Part shown: positions 1-10,702 of the stretch, in pieces
How positions within the stretch are numbered: the first letter of the stretch is position 1
How the letters are laid out: each line of letters opens with the position of its first letter
Source: Trichodelitschia bisporula
Lineage: Eukaryota > Ascomycota > Dothideomycetes > Phaeotrichales > Phaeotrichaceae
NCBI GenBank assembly: GCA_010356995.1
Contig: ML996708.1
Location: 248,001 to 312,000 of the forward strand
Reading direction: 5' to 3'
DNA: 64,000 nt
Notes under the pieces: generated by a model
Databases searched by the model: none
The model's input: the letters and a program-made list of their open reading frames with translations, nothing else
What the model was told of the DNA's origin: nothing
Made by a program: the position numbers and the translations under genes

Positions 1-323
1 GACCCGACCATACGGCTAGCTAAAACAAGCCTGGGCGTAATCAAGCTATTATTATTATTATTAGCTGACGCGTTGTAAGTGCATCGCGTGTTAAAATTTA
101 TATAGGGTTTATAGCTTTCTTAGCGTCTTAGCGCTAAGCGGTGCGTATAGCCATAAAATAGAACTTTAAATCTTGATACACTCATAACGCATTAGTTAAT
201 AAAGAAAAATGAGTTCATTAGAATCGCCTCGACGAGCCGCATCTTTTAACACTTTATTTGGCATAATAATAATAATAGCTTGATTACGCCCAGGCTTGTT
301 TTAGCTAGCCGTATGGTCGGGTC
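1..323. repeat. Foldback/MITE-like element with ~60-bp terminal inverted repeats
   Basis: The first ~60 bases (GACCCGACCATACGG...) reappear as a near-perfect reverse complement at about 262-323 (...CCGTATGGTCGGGTC). The AT-rich core of about 200 bp has no coding capacity. Each inverted end runs into an ATT-repeat tract. The near-identity of the arms suggests a recent insertion or strong arm homogenisation. The left end coincides with the window start, so the outer boundary and any target duplication cannot be seen. A phrase from the right arm (CTTTATTTGGCATAATAA) recurs at about 575-592, so a second, degenerate end may lie nearby. Confidence 0.85.
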
Positions 324-1253
324 TCACCACTTTAGGAGTGGGTTTGACCAATTTCTTTGGTTCTACACGGCAAAAACCCTCCCTGGAAGGGTTGAGGAAA
401 AGCCCTGGAAGTCGTCCTTTGGAGAGGGGCATGTGAGCCCCACGCCTTCAACATATGTTTATCGTCTTTTCTTTGCACTATTCTTGTGTGTCCCAAGCGA
501 GAACTTGGCTGCACGCCGAGAAACTGAGAAACACTCCATATCCCAATTAAACCCCAAAAACGCCGAACGCCTAACTTTATTTGGCATAATAACGTTGTGT
601 GGAATATAGTGTAATCTTCATATAGCTGGACTTCAATAATTAGCTATAAGTACGCTACTGTGGCTGAAAAATCCTCGTCTTCTAGTTGGCTGTTTGGGAG
701 AGGTGTGAACCGTAGGTATAAACGGCTAATTTTTTTGGTGTGCGTAGAATAGTTCCCGCGGCAGGCTATTAGGCCAGCTATGAAAATTGGATATTTGTCA
801 CGATGAGCACTATTGGCTAAGGGTTTCCAACTTTATTGATATCGTCGCTTTTAGATATAAGCATCCGCGCTTTTGGCTATCGGAAACTCAGATCTTAATA
901 TTGCGATTGTAATGTTAGGTTCAAAAACTAAAAAAGAGAAACTTTGCGTCTTCATATAATGCTAGAATATGCGCCTAAAACCTTTAGCCAAATCACAGCT
1001 CCGTGAGGGAACGTATTCCACGCACATCCAAAAACCCTGCCGTTTACACTTGCCTTGTACCCCACCCTCAGTCCAGTACCCGGACCATATCAGAATCTGG
1101 GGTTACCACGGCATCATCAACCACATCATGCGATGTAGATAAGACGAGATGAAATTTGTACCAAAGCATTGCTGCATCAAACGTAGCAGTTTGGCATTTT
1201 TGCTTTTTTTTAGGCGCGGTGAGTGTATCGCTGGGTAAAGCTTTGATAGGGGT

Positions 1254-1470
1254 TATTCCTTATACGGTCCAGGTACTTGCCTAGGTACACGCACATGTAT
1301 TTTCCTGGTCCAAATTGCTGTTATTAACCAATTAAAGAGCTAGAGTTTAGTTCCATTAAGAATTCTCAATTTTTGTAATAAATCCTAGCTGCTGAATTGG
1401 CTAATGACAGCGATTTGTACCCGGGCCGTACAAAGGATACCTGAACCAGTACCTGGGCCATACGAGGATA
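1254..1470. repeat. MITE copy 1 (~217 bp)
   Basis: The left end reads TATTCCTTATACGGTCCAGG and the right end, reverse-complemented, reads TATCCTCGTATGGCCCAGG, giving imperfect inverted ends of 30-40 bp that contain repeated GTAC/GGCC words. The core contains AATTAAAGAGCTAGAGTTTAG. A second copy with the same length, ends and core word lies at 1666-1883. There is no coding capacity. The TA at the ends would fit a Tc1/mariner-type target site, but that is an inference. Confidence 0.75.
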
Positions 1471-1665
1471 GCTTTCCTCAGCGGCTTGGCGCTATGTAGT
1501 TACCAGACCCTAAAACAGAACTCCAAAACTGGTTGCAATATCAACGGCCTCATGAATAAAGATAACAATTTGATGTATATCATTGCTTTCGTAATCTACA
1601 TCGTTCACGGCCTTATTTATTTTAATGACGTGGTGGGAAGGCAGTGCAAAGTTGTATGGATGGGG

Positions 1666-1883
1666 ATACTCCTTGTACGGCCCAAGTACTGGCCCAAGCC
1701 CAGGTACTCGTCGCCCACGTACCAGCTATCATAAACAAATTAAAGAGCTGTGATTTAGTTCCGCAAAGATATCTCTTTTTCTGCAACAAATGCTACTTCC
1801 TTGCTTGGTTCAAGATAGCGGGTACGTTGGTAAAAAGTACCTGGGCCAGTACCATGGCCAGTATATGGGCCGTGTTAGGGATA
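1666..1883. repeat. MITE copy 2 (~218 bp)
   Basis: This is a diverged sister of the element at 1254-1470. The left end reads ATACTCCTTGTACGGCCCAAG and the right end reverse-complements to ATATCCCTAACACGGCCCATA. The core has AATTAAAGAGCTGTGATTTAG, closely matching copy 1. The two copies are in the same orientation about 195 bp apart. Their divergence indicates that neither is a recent insertion. Confidence 0.75.
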
Positions 1884-4757
1884 TGTCTTCTGTATGAACA
1901 CGTAAGAGGAGGAAGGCAGAAAGAAAACGAGACTGCTACAGCAAGGCTGAGTAGGTCTGGGAGTCCCCCCCTTATTAGTCGAATATGGGAACATCACTCT
2001 TACAAGTTTAAAATTCCAGATAACCCGCTTTTGATGGCGTAGATAAAACTCCGAGTTGCAAAATGCTTAGCAAGTTATCAACATGTATCCTCACTTTTGC
2101 TAGCCTTATCAATCCTCTCAATGTTCGTTTATTCACTGCGCTAGAATACGAGTCTTAAAACTTTTGGGGGTCTTGGCACAAATATACTATTTTAACGGCC
2201 ATTTTTTATTTTAAGCTCACGCTCTACCACAACGCATGAGTAAACTTAGGGAGGCGCTAGAGAGCTCAAAAGCGCTAGGAGTAAAGTTATTACCCTGTTT
2301 ATTGTTTTGTGTAGCTTAGTATTTTGGCTAAGCCATTATTTCGAGACTGGTAAGACGCTAAACTCGAGGAAAAATTTTCCCTAGACATTTTACTAACGAC
2401 GGGGCTCACCCAGACTTATTGCTTATAACTGTGGACCGTAAGACCAAGGTCTTACGGCCCAAATACACAAGCCGTCCTAGGCTGTAAAGTACTCCTACGT
2501 AGTAGATGCGCTCTATTTTTTGACAGAAGCTGCATTTATTACGTTTCGAAGGTTCGAGACAAGTGGTTGAGAGAAAGCCTCAATGTATTATGAAGGTGAC
2601 ATGCGGGACATAATAAGAGAACAGCTGACCATGAATGCCGCACGTTCTGGACTCAGCCATAGTTAATTACAACAGACATCCCGCCCAAGGCGGGAAGTGT
2701 CAAGCTGGCTACCCTGCTCTCATACCCAAAGATTTTGACCTTTCACAGTGCAGACAGCTCTTGCTAGTTAACAGCCCTTACCTTCCATTGATGCCACTAA
2801 CAAGGTTCTGAGCAAACTAAGCAACAGATTATTTACCACATGGGGACCATCATACGCCATACCTAAATTTCTTTTCATGTCCAGTGCGGCTCCCGAAGGT
2901 CCATTCACACATCATTTCTAAATTAGGTAAAACTGCGGTACGAAGAAGATATCTAAGTCGAAAATCCCTACGTGGGGAAAGGCTCTTATCGAGATGCTCT
3001 ACGGGCAACTCTCCGGAGCACGCTTGGTTGGCTGTTAGTAGGTTATTGTTTTATCTGGCACTACCCGAACATTCACGCTCTATAGGGTCGGTTTTAACTC
3101 CTGACTTCATCGTCTCCAATGCTGTTACGTTGTATTCAGGGCTTCACGGCGCGACATAATATGCCGTAGACCAGCTGGAGATAACCGAGTCTTCTGAGCG
3201 TTTTGTAGACTTTTTAGGCAATTTACAGCTTCTTAAAATTAGATAGCCAACATACGCAGCATGATGCCCATTTTCCAATCATTGCAAGAGAACAGTGGTT
3301 CTTCAACATCTTTCAGGGCATTGGCAAAGGCTTTTATGCCATACGTGGAAACATTTCTAAACGAAATATATCTTACTCACCCTGTCTCAGTACGACCGGC
3401 AATTGAATCCATTTGCTTTTAACTATCATGCACTGGTGAGACGCGCTCTGCTTAGAGTGTAAAACTGTAATGGCCTTGATGGGATAATTGGTTGCCATTG
3501 CCCCCCGGTACATTCTCGCATTTCCTGGGGCTAGGGGCGCGTTGGTACGGTATGTCCGTCGGATCTTAGGGTGCGCCTCATCCCTTGTACGGCTGGCGTT
3601 GAAGTCTGGGTTTAAGAGCGTCTTGGGGCTGGCTGCACCCTGGGATTTACACTAATGAGCGAACAAATTGGAGAGCCAGATTCCTTAACAGCTGCATTTT
3701 GTAAGGAAAAAAAGCAGATCTCTAACTGGTCTGCCAATTAGCGTAAACCTCAGCGTGAACACCTGCCCTCTGCGCCTTTCGAACCGCAGCTTGAACCGCA
3801 ACCGTACAAAGGGTAATGATTTCGTTGAGCAGAGTAATTTGCTGTTCTTTGGTATTTATGCATCTTCAACAAGCGAGTGCCTTACGACTGAAAGTTCTGC
3901 TAAGCTCAATCGCTTTCACTTTCAGCCATGCCTCATATGTCCATCAACTGGAAGTCAAAAATCAAGCTGTGCTACGCTTATGGTACGTAGGCGTACTGAG
4001 ATGATACTTGGTTTGTTAGATACACCTATGAGACAAGGCCGTTTCCATTTCACCTGGTTAGGCGTATCACTGAGGGATATTATTGTTAGGCTACAAAGTT
4101 CTCATAAAATAAGGATGCGAGGAAGCCCAATGATTAGCCGGGGCAGAGCGATATGGTTAAAAGGCCTCGGCAGATGCTGGGTTATTAGAGCGGGCGGGCA
4201 TATGGGAAGGTGTCTCGGACTTTCCGGGTGCCTGTGGAAAATATCTTTCCGTGAATCGCATAAAAATCATTCAAGATATGGCTATCTGCAACATTCACAA
4301 CTGAACGGTTTTTATGACTTTTTATTGGAAGATACATCCAATATTGTTTACAAATGCTGCTTCCTCCGCTAAAGGAAACCCCAGTGACATGCCCATATGA
4401 CAGCAGTTTGAGTTGTATATTACTCGACGCCTTTAGCCAGACCAGGCTGGATTACGCATGGCTCAATGCTTTTATGCTAGTCGAATTCTGTATTTTTGAA
4501 GAGCTTTATTGTGGGGGTGTGTCCTTGACTACGCATCACGACGAAGGATTGAAATGGTTTAAAAATATTATCAGCACGCCGTTCGTTGATAGTTCCCAAC
4601 ATAGTTTGATGGGGCACCATGGAATCCGAGCTGCATCCTCACATGCAGGGGGCTCAAATGGGCGTACTAGTCAAGTAATCATTCACAAGCAAGATCCAGA
4701 AGCTACGAGGAGAAGAATAAAACCATACCATACTAGATATCCTTCCAGGGAGCCTGA

Positions 4758-5250
4758 GTTACTGTCACGGTCACTGCAAGTGTGCACAAAGCACTGGATG
4801 CAGATGGATGATTGTGTCATAGCTCATGGTCGGTAGGATGCCTGAGGCCACGACTGATCGTCAGGGTCGCTTGCACCATCACTGTGGCTGTGGCTGTGTG
4901 GCTAGTGCGGGCTAGCGCCTCGCTTAGCCCCACACCCCTACACCGTGGTTGTGCTTGGCTTTGCCATTCTCTTCCTCTCTTTCCTCTGCATCTGATATTT
5001 ACAATCATCCATCTGCATCCAGAGCTTTGTGCACACTTACAATGACCGTGACAGATTGTAAATATCAGATACAGAGGAAAGAGAGGAAGAGGATGGCAAA
5101 GCCAAACACAACCACGGTGTAGGGGTGTGGGGCTAAGCGAGGCGCTAGCCCGCACTAGCCACACAGCCACAGCCACAGTGGTGGTGCAAACGACCCTGTC
5201 GATCAGTCGTGGCCTCAGGCATCCTACCGACCATGAGCCATGACAGTTAC
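4758..5250. repeat. Nested inverted-repeat element (A-B-A'-B' layout)
   Basis: Segment A (about 4762-4815) is the reverse complement of 5001-5055 (A'). Segment B (about 4816-5004) is the reverse complement of 5054-5243 (B'). Arms match at roughly 90% or more by eye. The outer ends also form a short imperfect inverted repeat (GTTACTGTCACGG and GTAACTGTCATGG). Because the arms are palindromic, nearly the same reading frame appears on both strands (4812-5045 plus, 4817-5266 minus). I regard this as a by-product of the structure, not a gene. The order A-B-A'-B' is not a simple hairpin (A-B-B'-A'). Confidence 0.8.
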
Positions 5251-5343
5251 CTACGTAGAAATGCATAGAACTATGCTAGTAAATACTAGTTAACTATAAA
5301 TTCTCATCCCCATCAACTTCATGTAAGCTTTTGGGTTAAAAAA

Positions 5344-5913
5344 AGGCTACCACTGAAACCGTACCCCGAGTTACTGGAGCCGCACCCCAAGTTACTGGAA
5401 CCGCCCCCCTAGGGATAGTGGTTAGGGTTAGAGTTAGAGTCAGAAAAGGTTATATATTTTATTAGTCAGAAAGTTTAGGGTGTTATCAAGTCTGGGGCTC
5501 TTGGGGTGTGGTGGATCATAGTTCAGTCAGCTCGCCTCAGCTCAGGGTTGGCTGCCTCAGGCAGAAAGGCTAGGATCAGCCCGGTTGGACCTGCAGGAAT
5601 CATAGCTCGATGGCAGTCACCACTCTGGGGTTGTGGCAGGCAGCACTGCAGCATGACAGGCAGCACTGATTCATAGCAGACATGTTTGGATTGGCAGCAG
5701 GCATAGATGGTTTATTTGCTTGTCTGCCTTACGCATATCAGCCGTTCCCATCCTTTAGATGGGTTGCTTGCTCCCACATCTCACACCAAGCATCATCTCT
5801 CTCTGGTTTCTCTCACTCTGTTCATCGTGACGCTCATCCACGTTTCGATAGGTGTGGTTCTAGTAGATTAGGGTGTGGCTCGACTAACTTGGGGTGTGAT
5901 TCCAAGTTAGCCT
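5344..5913. repeat. Inverted-repeat element with subterminal 21-24-bp subrepeats
   Basis: Left end 5344-5408 and right end about 5850-5913 are imperfect reverse complements over about 65 bp. Both start AGGCTA and carry tandem units of the form CACCCCAAGTTACTGGAACC. Tandem subterminal units of this kind are common as transposase-binding repeats in DNA transposons, so a non-autonomous DNA element of about 570 bp is likely. No transposase frame is present. A short telomere-like run (GGTTAGGGTTAGAGTTAGAG, about 5420-5439) lies just inside the left end. Confidence 0.7.
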
Positions 5914-8447
5914 AAAAAAGCTTTTCATTGGGTTCATCGACCAACGAAGGGAACTGATTATCGTGCCTTAAAAATCAGAGACATACGCCATAAACGTCGG
6001 TACGCTCCAGTCGGGATAGGAGTCCAAGCCCCGATAAGTGGGATTGCTCGCATACCCTCTCACATAGCAAGCGAGCCGGAACGCGGACCAAAGAGGCCTT
6101 CGAGCATTAATTGCTAAATGCCATTTTAACGAATAACAAGTACGCAGGTAGCGGACAAGCTGAACAGAGTAGCAATGCATTATGGGACTCCGGATGGGAG
6201 GCCATAAAATTTGCTCGTTAGAACGACGATTGCCCAACTGCCAAGCGCTTACTAATCGAAGGAAATTAATATACCCTCTGCTATGTAACCCCCCCTACTT
6301 TTCTCGCGAAAGCCTGAGGTTCCCGCCCAGCAAACTCCCGTAATTGGAAATCATGAGCTCTGAGAAATGCAGCGGAGTTAAATGGGCACCGTTGCACCCC
6401 GCATTCGTAGACTTTTTATAGCTTAATAGCAAGTTATTTCCAGGTACGAGAAGCTAAGGAAAGTGTTGAATTACATGTTCGATCCTAGAGATTTATCGGG
6501 TCATGGATTGTAAAATATTTCCATGGCACAGGCAGGTCAATATTCTATTTAGTTTGATGGTGTCGTAAAACATTGTCATTCAGCAGCAAAGCTCGTATGT
6601 GGCTTGTTAGGGTGAGGCGGCTTAATTGACTTGAACGTTGTACAGGCCCTGTCTTATCTTTGGCGGGAAGTTTGGCTACGGATTCTCAGGCCCGTATCCA
6701 AAGTTTTAGGTGAGCGCATAGATTACCTTCTCCAACGATAAAGTGTACGTAAGGCGTCAATCCATCGATTTTACTTGCTCAGACACAGCTCGCGGGTGTT
6801 GATTGTAAGGACGGCCTCGAGCGTTGCTGGACTATAAACCAGTTGCCTTCGGTGGTTGGCCTAATGTGCCTGGCAGATCGTACGCTATTTTGCACATTAG
6901 CACCAATTGCTGGCATGTGCCTTTTGTATGGAACCCTGCTAGATCTCTTCATTGATGTTGCTATGAGTCGATAGCAATGATATCATTTTGCGATGGTACG
7001 TTTTACGGCCTGTTCCGGTTCAGCGAATACGTGGACGGTGGTCACGCTGTGGAAGCGGCGTTCTGAGATCGGAGAACGAGAAGGTCCTGCTTACCTCCTT
7101 ACCCGTTCAGTCGAAACCCCTTGTCCCATATTACGGATGTCCTCGCTGGAGTCCACGTAACTGGTGGACCAATCAGGAGAGCAAGAATTTTAACTGAGGC
7201 GTTCTGTAAAGAAGTCTAGCTCTTTGCTTGGTCCGCCGGTAACGCCCATGCCAGGGTGAACGCAAGCGAGGATACCCACTGTACAAGCCAAAAATCCGTC
7301 CTTCGAGTTACCGGGTCTTAGGCAACGCTCGGAAAAGATTCCTCCACCGTGCCGGACCAAAGGTAACAATGTGGCGTATCTATGTACAAATGTTGCCTCC
7401 TTTCGTCTTCTAATCGACTAGTTTCTCTAAACTCATTTTTGCTCGTGTCCCAGTTCATAAATCACTACAATGAATTCGGCTGAAACACTTTGGGGACGCT
7501 GCCGACTTTGACCTACCTCCTATTCCAGTCGTTAATTAGTGCACTTACCATGGTCGTACCCTTGCAGATTAAGGGCTGACGTCGCCGCTCTTAAATAGCC
7601 TTCGCGGTGGCTCCGCTTCTTCAGGTATGCCCAGTGTCCTTTTTTGGCTGTATGGAAGTTGAAATAATTGCGCGGTGCATGTGATTGGCCTAGTCTGGGC
7701 AACAGTTTTAAATATGCGACAGAGCTAGAGACTTTACTCCGAAGTGCCGACCCTTAGAACTGACAGTAGTTACAGCTCCACATACACCTCCGTTTCAGGC
7801 CTCACCTCTGGGCCACACGGTTATTGGTCATTCTACTAGAGCGTTCAATTGCCTTACTGTTATTCCCCCCTGTCTCCAAAAATATATATATATATGACGC
7901 TTAGGCGGTGCATTTCTAGCTCGAGTATGACTGACGACACACCCCGTTATGTGCCCAACAAGTTGTGCAGTCGGCTCTGACAACAAATACATCGCTGGTC
8001 CCGAATGAAGTCAATGAGGGGTGAGGGATTAGCGATGAGGGACGTAGAGAAGACCGTAACTGTGGAACTACGATGTACAAAAAGGTCGAATTCAGGTGCC
8101 TCAGTAGCTTCCTTGGGGTGCTTCACGGTATTCAGCCAACGTGTATTGCTAGCAATACCAAAGCAAGCGCTACACAAATCGTACCGTAGATAATGAGGCG
8201 CGTGGCATTCTTCATCGCTGCTGGACCTCATTTACTTGCCAATGGAAGCGTTGTGAGCCTACTGGCGGTGGGGCGTAGGATCACCGAGAATCACCAGGGC
8301 GGACGCGAACCCGGAGCCGGAGCCCGTTTTTTAGTTCCAGGTTCATACAGAAGAACGAAAGTGCTGATGGCTGCGGCGACAAAATACCGGGAACTACCCG
8401 TCGAGGACATCCCGTCGAGGTCCGGTGATAGCCGGGTATCGGTGGAC

Positions 8448-8453
8448 AAAAAA
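8448..8453 (-). terminator. Pol III T-run behind tRNA-Arg
   Basis: A run of six A on the plus strand reads as TTTTTT on the minus strand, about 10 nt after the tRNA-Arg 3' end. This is the expected RNA polymerase III stop signal. Confidence 0.7.
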
Positions 8454-8462
8454 GGAATTATC

Positions 8463-8561
8463 CGAGCGACCCCGGACTCGAACCGAGAACCTTCGCCTTG
8501 CCATGCGCACATTCCTGTGTCGGCATAGGAGGGCGACGCGCTACCATTGCGCCAGCCGCCC
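8463..8561 (-). tRNA. tRNA-Arg (anticodon CCU) with a 27-nt intron
   Basis: Read on the minus strand, the acceptor stem GGGCGGC pairs with GTCGCTC (two G-U pairs), followed by discriminator G. The D arm is GCGC...GCGC. The anticodon stem TCGCC pairs with GGCGA, and the loop begins CTCCTA, giving anticodon CCU. The T arm is CTCGG-TTCGAGT-CCGGG. About 27 extra nucleotides sit directly after position 37, the canonical eukaryotic tRNA intron site. Without the intron the tRNA is 72 nt. A Pol III terminator follows. Confidence 0.92.
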
Positions 8562-9053
8562 AAGATGTTGACGAATTTTACGGTTTTGTTAACATGAGGC
8601 TGGCAACATAGCACAACCTTTCATCTGAACCGAGTCAAGATGAATAGCTTCACTACCCCTCAATGTCAAGAGCTGGCAAACGTAAAACAAGTGAAGCAGG
8701 AACGCCGACGGGCTTGAAAACACTCCTAAGGTACCATACAGTAGCCGGAATGCTGGGGGCTTCGGCGTTGATAGAGCGGCTTGCCGCACCAGTCACTCAG
8801 GGCATGGCCGGGTAGCATATCGTGAAAAGCGCATCTTCTGCACACCGAAAGACTATTGCTTGTTCAGCCGATCCATCTCATTGGTTACCACTCCAGGCAT
8901 ACGTTTAGAGACGTAAAACAAAAGTCTCAAGAGACGACAAGTTACTAAAACAGACGCCCGTACCCATTCTCTCCTATTGAAATCGCAAACTGGACACCAC
9001 AAATGCAACCCCCCGTGCCATGGTATCATCCCCAAACGCCGTATAATGTCCTG

Positions 9054-10209
9054 CTACTCGTCGACTTCACCCTCCTCGCTCCCCGCCTCCTCTGCCTCCG
9101 CCCCCGCCTCGTGATTGCCGCTCTGTGAAGACTCAGCACCCTCATCTGTCCTACTCCGCTTCGATGCCAAACCGTCGTTATGGCCGTTTCCTATACCGTT
9201 TTCATCGCTCCTCGGCCGCTTCGTGGCACCTCCCGCCTCGCTCCCACTACCACCGCCGGCCCACACAGGACTCGTGGATTCCTGGACACGCCTTAGCGTC
9301 ATTTTGGCGGGGCTGTCGTCGCTGTGCAGCGGAGTCCGCAGCCCGACATAGATGCTATCTGTACCAGGGCGTTGTGCCGATGCCTCAAAGTTGTCAGCCA
9401 TATAATTACAGGCACGCTTAATGTCCACAAGGCTGAGCTTGTGCGCCGCCCACCACGGGCGGCCGAGTTCATCATCGGCAAAGACCTCGCCCGTCGACTT
9501 GGCGCCAGCATACAGCGCGGCTGCCGCAATGACTCGCGCAGGTTGTAGAAGGCAGAGCTGCGTCGTGGCGGCATCGTTAAGGAATCCCCAAGCGGCGTCG
9601 CGCAGTTTCTTGTGATGATGAACGTTGTGAAGCTTTATCATGTCGTAGAGAAGTTTGTAGGGCGAGTCGATGGTCAGGTCGAAGCAGAGGAGCTCCAGCA
9701 ACACGTCCTCGTTGAGCAGGATCGTATCTCGCCAGCGCCAAAAGTCTTTGGTCTGTTCGTCGACTTGGAGCGAGGGATTCTTCTGCGCAACGCGACAACA
9801 CGCAATCACCAGGTCGCGTAGCTTCCGGCAGTGCTCCTCAGCCTTTGTCGCTAGGAAGATAGTTGTTGCAGCAACTTGCTGGGCAGATGATAAGCGGTTG
9901 ATACGCAGCTCACGGGGAACGTACGTAATGATGGAGGGGTTTGTGGCCATCCTTGGGTACGAGCGAATAGCGCATTAGGAAGCGGTTGAAGAGGACAGCA
10001 GCCGTGGACAGTGTCGTTTGCGGGATCTTGAGCATGATTCCGACTTGCGTGATAAAGTGCATGCCTTTGCTACGCAATTGGCGCTCCTCCTCCGCGGTCA
10101 TCCCGTCCACAATTGATGGCACCCTCAGCAGTTCGTCTTCGGAGAAGAGCCACTGCTTCTCCGCTTCGGCGAGGACATCGTTTGGGTCTCGAGAGGGCTC
10201 TTGTGACAT
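9054..10209 (-). CDS. Cyclin of the transcription-kinase (Ctk2/Pch1/cyclin K-like) group
   Basis: Predicted two-exon gene: 10209-9925 and 9878-9054, with a 46-nt phase-0 intron (GTACGT...CCCAG), giving 369 aa. The first cyclin fold covers about residues 15-190. It includes WLFSEDELL, the helix FITQVGIMLKIPQTTLST, FNRFLMRYSLV and, after the intron, QVAATTIFLATKAEE. The second fold contains PARVIAAAALYAGAK and DELGRPWW. The tail from about residue 240 is low-complexity, rich in Gly, Ser and Glu, with two basic KRPRS/KRSRT patches that could be nuclear localisation signals. Members of this group activate kinases that phosphorylate the RNA polymerase II C-terminal domain. Reading exon 1 through the intron gives an early stop, so splicing is needed. 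Other in-frame Met codons lie upstream; the MSQEP start is chosen because it opens the conserved part. It is divergent from the helicase gene. Assignment among Ctk2, Pch1 and cyclin K is uncertain. Confidence 0.88.
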
Positions 10210-10702
10210 GTCGGTGGTGTGTAATGAGTAGGTAGTGAATGCTGCCGACTTTTCGGGGGGTGAGCGTGATGACGACAGAAGAGGCATTCTCGCGGTGGAG
10301 GTGGAGACGTTGAGGTCATTCCCGCTGGGTGCAAACAAGGGCCTGGCCAGTGCTTCCGGTACTCGAAGGTCGCAGAGCCTCAAATCCAGGCATCCAGGCG
10401 GACGAGGCAAAAATTAAAGTAACAGCCAAGCTGCAACTTGCGCATAGGAAAGGTGCAAAACTTCAGTGTCGTCGACCTTCTTGATGAAAATGCCATCTAT
10501 TCATTAAACATCCAGCCCTCTGTTCACGTGCTTGCGCGGCGGCCACTTTGCCGAGCCCGATCGAACGACCCGACAAACTACTACTCGTAGGGTTAACCAT
10601 AAACTTTTTCCTGCCACACCCTACAAACGTTTTTCCTCCACTCCACAGGCCTCAGATTGGATGAAGGCTTCATAATACCGTATGCAAACATGGCACCGAA
10701 CA
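10210..10702. promoter_or_regulatory. Divergent intergenic region, cyclin / DEAH helicase
   Basis: This ~490-bp gap separates the start codons of two divergently transcribed genes and must hold both promoters. I see no convincing TATA box or other named motif. Confidence 0.45.

Larger units (their letters stand above)
324..8447. other. Gene-free, repeat-derived region
   Basis: No open frame here shows a recognisable domain, and no chain of short ORFs joined by plausible introns resembles a known protein. Frames are short and interrupted on both strands. Composition looks fairly balanced rather than the extreme AT-richness of heavily RIP-mutated fungal repeats. Small inverted-repeat elements are embedded and listed separately. 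A short AT dinucleotide run lies near 7879-7894. The stretch 5,920-8,200 holds nothing I can identify. Confidence 0.6.

Noticed and set aside
4812-5266. Near-identical ORFs on both strands
   Set aside because: They arise from the inverted-repeat arms being read from each side; no domain, and composition typical of repeats.
324-8447. Search for LTR retroelement, LINE or transposase remnants
   Set aside because: No reverse transcriptase, integrase, capsid or transposase motif could be recognised in any frame; only short non-coding inverted-repeat elements are supported.
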